Below, one piece after another: positions 58,405-61,836 of a DNA stretch of 61,836 bases. The number at the start of each line of letters is the position of its first letter. The first letter of the stretch is position 1. The position numbers and the translations under genes were made by a program. The notes under the pieces are model-generated. The model was not told the origin of the DNA, ran no database searches, and was given only the letters and a program-made list of their open reading frames with translations. Location of the stretch: positions 4,492,896-4,554,731 of the forward strand of contig SCFE01000004.1 in the NCBI GenBank assembly GCA_004352715.1, in the 5' to 3' direction. This DNA is from Hofstenia miamia. Its lineage: Eukaryota; Xenacoelomorpha; Acoela.

Positions 58405-58745
58405 GATGTGTTTCGTGATGCATGAAAAATCGCTAACATTAAACCTATCCCTAAAAAGGCCAACCCTAAAGGGCAGAAGGATTTGTTGTAAATATCGCTT
58501 ACGCCTATTCTCTCACGGGTTTTTGAAAGAATGGTGTATGAAAAATTTGTTTCGTACTCATATCGCAGATCAATAAGACCTTTGCATTCTTTGCATTGGG
58601 TTTCCGTAAAAACAAAGTTCAACAGCGTGCGCCATGATAAAGATTTTGCATCAGGTCTACAAATTCAGGAGTGGCCATGACTATTGCAGAGTAATTGCAC
58701 TGGACATGTCCAAGGCATTCGACACGGTTAGTCAATAATTGACTG
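58405..58745 (+). pseudogene. LINE reverse transcriptase fragment
   Basis: Plus-strand frames read IKPIPKKANPKGQKDL, then ISLTPILSRVFERMVYEKF (about 58495-58545), then, in another frame, RVIALDMSKAFDTV (about 58690-58728). This is the order of RT blocks from the finger domain to the first catalytic Asp (ALDMSKAFD) in non-LTR retrotransposons. A stop and at least one frameshift separate the blocks; nothing recognisable follows. It is a short dead fragment, distinct in sequence from the LINE at 12.6-14.7 kb. Confidence 0.75.
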
Positions 58746-59284
58746 CTTATCTAAATTGAAAACTCTATCAATCCTTATATTATGAAGTGGTATATCAGTT
58801 TACTCTCCAGAAGAAGCTACACTTCATCACTATAAACGGCTTTAATTCATTAGTTTTAACATTAAGCAAAGAAATTATTCTTAATCCTTGAAATAATACC
58901 ATTACAGTCCAATTTGTTTTTACTGCAAATATTCATACAATTTATGTAATATTTGAGGTCAGTAAATGACATTAAAAGATTCGCAATTTTCGATTCTTTA
59001 TCATTACTGAATACAACGACATCATTCAGATGTATATCCAATTTATTAGCTATAGAAATTCAAAAATTTCGTTACTTAAAAAGTTACGAACAACTTACGT
59101 GGGAACTTCTATTAGATATTATAAAAATAATAGGCGCTATTTCTAGGGAATCAAATTTGAGCCGAAGCAAGTGCTGTTTGTGTGGTTAAATAGAGCTATA
59201 GCATTAAAAATTTAACAAATACCCTAAAAATTAAATAAATAAGATATAAAAAATAAAAATATGTAAAGTACACTAAAAGTTTAA
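58746..59284. other. spacer, no gene assigned
   Basis: A 78-codon open frame at 58953-59189 (plus) has no motif I recognise, and I leave it uncalled. Confidence 0.4.
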
Positions 59285-60244
59285 TGGAGGTCTTGACAAT
59301 GATGATATTCAAAGACGGCCCATCAGCTAAGTTATATTCAGAGGAAATCCATGAGACAAGGATATCCTTAGACTTAACTAATATAGTTGCCAGTCAATTT
59401 TCATAGTATGTTCCACCATTCAATTTACCAGATCTTACGGCGCAGGCTAGTGGCCAAGAGTCAATTAAAAGAGAGTCTCCAGGTTGCGCTGCATTAAGAG
59501 CTATGATTGCTGCTCTTAACTCCCTCTTGAATATGTGTAGATTAGGATTCGTGGTGAATTAGTAGGATTTTTCAGTTGGGGTAACTATGCCGAGTGAATG
59601 TGTTGAAGCATCCGAATACGAAACTCGGCCAGAGGGTCACATGTCGGGCTGATGACCAATTATTCTGAAAAGAAGCAGTACGGAGAAGAAACGATGCAAG
59701 TATCTGCGCTACTGAGTGATATGCGTGGTGTAGTTGTACAAGGGACGTAGTACGTTAAAGGGACTTATAAGTGGAATTGAGAATGCTAAGTGTCCGAGTA
59801 ATGCCTGGCGCCGCTTTAATGAAAGAGATGCAATATGGACTTCTGCTAGTATTCGTAAGCGGACTTCACGATGTTGTGTTCCTGAAATAGTAGCCGTTAA
59901 TGCATTAAAATTATAACCAAGTAGTCGATCGATTGAGTGCCTTAAGCTGAGTGGACTTGAACACAAGAAATATTGAGCGATTCCAACAACTGTTGCCATC
60001 TTCTGACCATGGGAAAGAGGTGCTTCGGAACACAGACGAATATATTGTCGATATGAGCTCAAGAGATTAATAAGGCATTGGCTAGGAATTGACACGCTGC
60101 CACTGAGTATGATAAACCCATTGGAGCCTTCATGAACTGGTACCTCTTCTCGTCATGATCTAAAAAGACAGTTTTATACATATGGGATTCTGCTACTGGA
60201 AGATGATAGATGCCTAACTTAAGATCAAACTGCAAAAGTGCCAA
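59285..60244 (-). pseudogene. retroelement reverse transcriptase-RNase H relic (DIRS- or Ty3-like)
   Basis: On the minus strand, from 60244 downward, come an RT block FDLKLGIYHLPVAESH, then YQFMKAPMGLSYSVA (PFGL-type block), then in another frame HIDNIFV where YxDD is expected (about 60060-60040). A thumb/connection segment with LLGHLAFSIPLISPFNVLRPLY follows, then an RNase H with SDAST (about 59605) and NLADGPS (about 59316-59335). The LLG-LAF..I-P and ADGPS spellings favour DIRS-like elements, but Ty3-like is possible. Catalytic Asp loss, at least two frameshifts and stops show it is dead. The upstream part lies in the 1000-N gap. Confidence 0.7.
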
Positions 60245-60261
60245 TTGTGGAGGCCGAGATC

Positions 60262-61261
60262 NNNNNNNNNNNNNNNNNNNNNNNNNNNNNNNNNNNNNNN
60301 NNNNNNNNNNNNNNNNNNNNNNNNNNNNNNNNNNNNNNNNNNNNNNNNNNNNNNNNNNNNNNNNNNNNNNNNNNNNNNNNNNNNNNNNNNNNNNNNNNNN
60401 NNNNNNNNNNNNNNNNNNNNNNNNNNNNNNNNNNNNNNNNNNNNNNNNNNNNNNNNNNNNNNNNNNNNNNNNNNNNNNNNNNNNNNNNNNNNNNNNNNNN
60501 NNNNNNNNNNNNNNNNNNNNNNNNNNNNNNNNNNNNNNNNNNNNNNNNNNNNNNNNNNNNNNNNNNNNNNNNNNNNNNNNNNNNNNNNNNNNNNNNNNNN
60601 NNNNNNNNNNNNNNNNNNNNNNNNNNNNNNNNNNNNNNNNNNNNNNNNNNNNNNNNNNNNNNNNNNNNNNNNNNNNNNNNNNNNNNNNNNNNNNNNNNNN
60701 NNNNNNNNNNNNNNNNNNNNNNNNNNNNNNNNNNNNNNNNNNNNNNNNNNNNNNNNNNNNNNNNNNNNNNNNNNNNNNNNNNNNNNNNNNNNNNNNNNNN
60801 NNNNNNNNNNNNNNNNNNNNNNNNNNNNNNNNNNNNNNNNNNNNNNNNNNNNNNNNNNNNNNNNNNNNNNNNNNNNNNNNNNNNNNNNNNNNNNNNNNNN
60901 NNNNNNNNNNNNNNNNNNNNNNNNNNNNNNNNNNNNNNNNNNNNNNNNNNNNNNNNNNNNNNNNNNNNNNNNNNNNNNNNNNNNNNNNNNNNNNNNNNNN
61001 NNNNNNNNNNNNNNNNNNNNNNNNNNNNNNNNNNNNNNNNNNNNNNNNNNNNNNNNNNNNNNNNNNNNNNNNNNNNNNNNNNNNNNNNNNNNNNNNNNNN
61101 NNNNNNNNNNNNNNNNNNNNNNNNNNNNNNNNNNNNNNNNNNNNNNNNNNNNNNNNNNNNNNNNNNNNNNNNNNNNNNNNNNNNNNNNNNNNNNNNNNNN
61201 NNNNNNNNNNNNNNNNNNNNNNNNNNNNNNNNNNNNNNNNNNNNNNNNNNNNNNNNNNNNN
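60262..61261. other. assembly gap (exactly 1000 N)
   Basis: Placeholder-length gap. It probably hides the 5' part of the minus-strand retroelement and the left part of the hairpin repeat that begins at 61262. Confidence 0.95.
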
Positions 61262-61630
61262 TCAGACTATCGATTTTTTATCAGATGATAAATTATCATC
61301 TTTTGATTGACAGTAAGAAAAATAACAACATCTGTTTATGGATTGGTTTGTCTTGAAATGTAAACAGTGTTTACATATTTTGAAGTTGAAATATTTCAAC
61401 GACAATAATTTACGTTTTGGAAGTCTGTTTCCTACTTGAGAAGTAAGCATTAGTTTTAAGTAGATATTTGACTAGCTTTAGTACCGTTCAGACTATCGAC
61501 TTTTATCAGCTGATAAATTATCAGATGACAGTAATCTGGCTGTTTTGCCAAAAAATCGGATGGAGCGTTCACACTATCGACTTTTATCACCGATTTCTTG
61601 ACAGATGATAAAAGTCGATAGTGGGAACAC
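61262..61630. repeat. repeated hairpin unit ACTATCGACTTTTATC (MITE-like)
   Basis: The phrase CAGACTATCGA(C/T)TTTTTATCA-type occurs at 61263, 61489 and 61570, and inverted at 61607-61628. The last two form a near-perfect 22-bp stem (61567-61588 with 61607-61628, one mismatch) and an 18-nt loop. The spacing suggests nested or truncated copies of a small TIR element; the left copy is cut by the gap. Confidence 0.7.
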
Positions 61631-61715
61631 ACCTTTAAGCGTGAATTAACAGCATTAGCCCTTTCAGCGAAACAATGTAATAGTAACTAAAGATCGAGAA
61701 TACGTAGCATCTAAA

Positions 61716-61836
61716 GCCAATGCTACATCGCCAACTTTTGTCACCAATTTCTGTCGTCCGAACTAACAACTTTTATCGCCAACTTTTGTCACCATTTGGT
61801 ATGCTACACGAACAACTTTTGTCGCCAATTTCTGTC
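61716..61836. repeat. short tandem-like repeat CAACTTTTGTC(A/G)CCA at window edge
   Basis: CAACTTTTGTCACCAATTTC, CAACTTTTATCGCCAAC, CAACTTTTGTCACCATTT and CAACTTTTGTCGCCAATTTC follow one another to the window end. The unit resembles the neighbouring hairpin arm (GACTTTTATCACCGATTTC), so the two are probably related. Continues beyond the window. Confidence 0.6.

Noticed and set aside
59549-59575. Further tRNA-like unit (GATTCGTGGTG)
   Set aside because: Matches only 11 bases, lacks D- and T-arm sequence, and lies in the minus-strand RNase H coding relic.

Overview
The window reads as a piece of an AT-rich animal nuclear genome, taken from a draft scaffold of a heterozygous diploid. The evidence is spliceosomal introns with GT..AG ends, a bilaterian-type endosomal syntaxin, a THAP zinc finger, Tc1, hAT, LINE and gag/RT elements, (TA)n microsatellites and long N gaps. 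There are no bacterial operons, ribosome binding sites or CRISPR arrays. The phylum cannot be named from the sequence. Introns of 43 and 46 nt beside introns of 1-4 kb are a clue but not diagnostic.

Only one host gene looks intact: a Qa-SNARE syntaxin of the STX7/STX12 class on the plus strand at 41617-51087. It has eight coding exons, 245 residues, a SNARE motif with its central glutamine, and a C-terminal membrane anchor. Its introns hold a long-TIR element (44562-45524), a hAT-like MITE (47810-48244) and a Tc1 half-copy (49183-49805).

The rest is mostly mobile DNA. 0.3-2 kb: a foldback element enclosing a THAP-finger exon, then a broken hAT C-terminal domain. 5.4-11.6 kb: two TIR elements whose interiors are tandem arrays of their own terminal sequence, with several tRNA-like cloverleafs between and inside them. 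12.6-15.8 kb: a decayed LINE followed by a 1.1 kb repeat. 21.5-22.8 kb: a gapped Tc1 copy. 23.5-25 kb: a hAT transposase relic split by a hAT-type MITE. 26.8-31.5 kb: on the minus strand, a gag-like relic preceded by two copies of the 1.1 kb repeat, one of them holding a third self-repeat element. 35-39 kb: nested direct and inverted repeats. 53.2-54.5 kb: an end-to-end Tc1 copy with a broken transposase. 55-58.4 kb: foldback and CAGAG-type MITEs. 58.4-60.2 kb: a LINE fragment and an RT/RNase H relic. 61.3-61.8 kb: hairpin and tandem repeats.

Assembly quality matters here. Three gaps are exactly 1000 N, and homology suggests one of them is really about 150 bp. Two single-N joins (7462 and 49182) sit between duplicated flanks and look like alternative haplotype contigs laid end to end. 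At 49182 the two copies are an empty and a filled Tc1 site.
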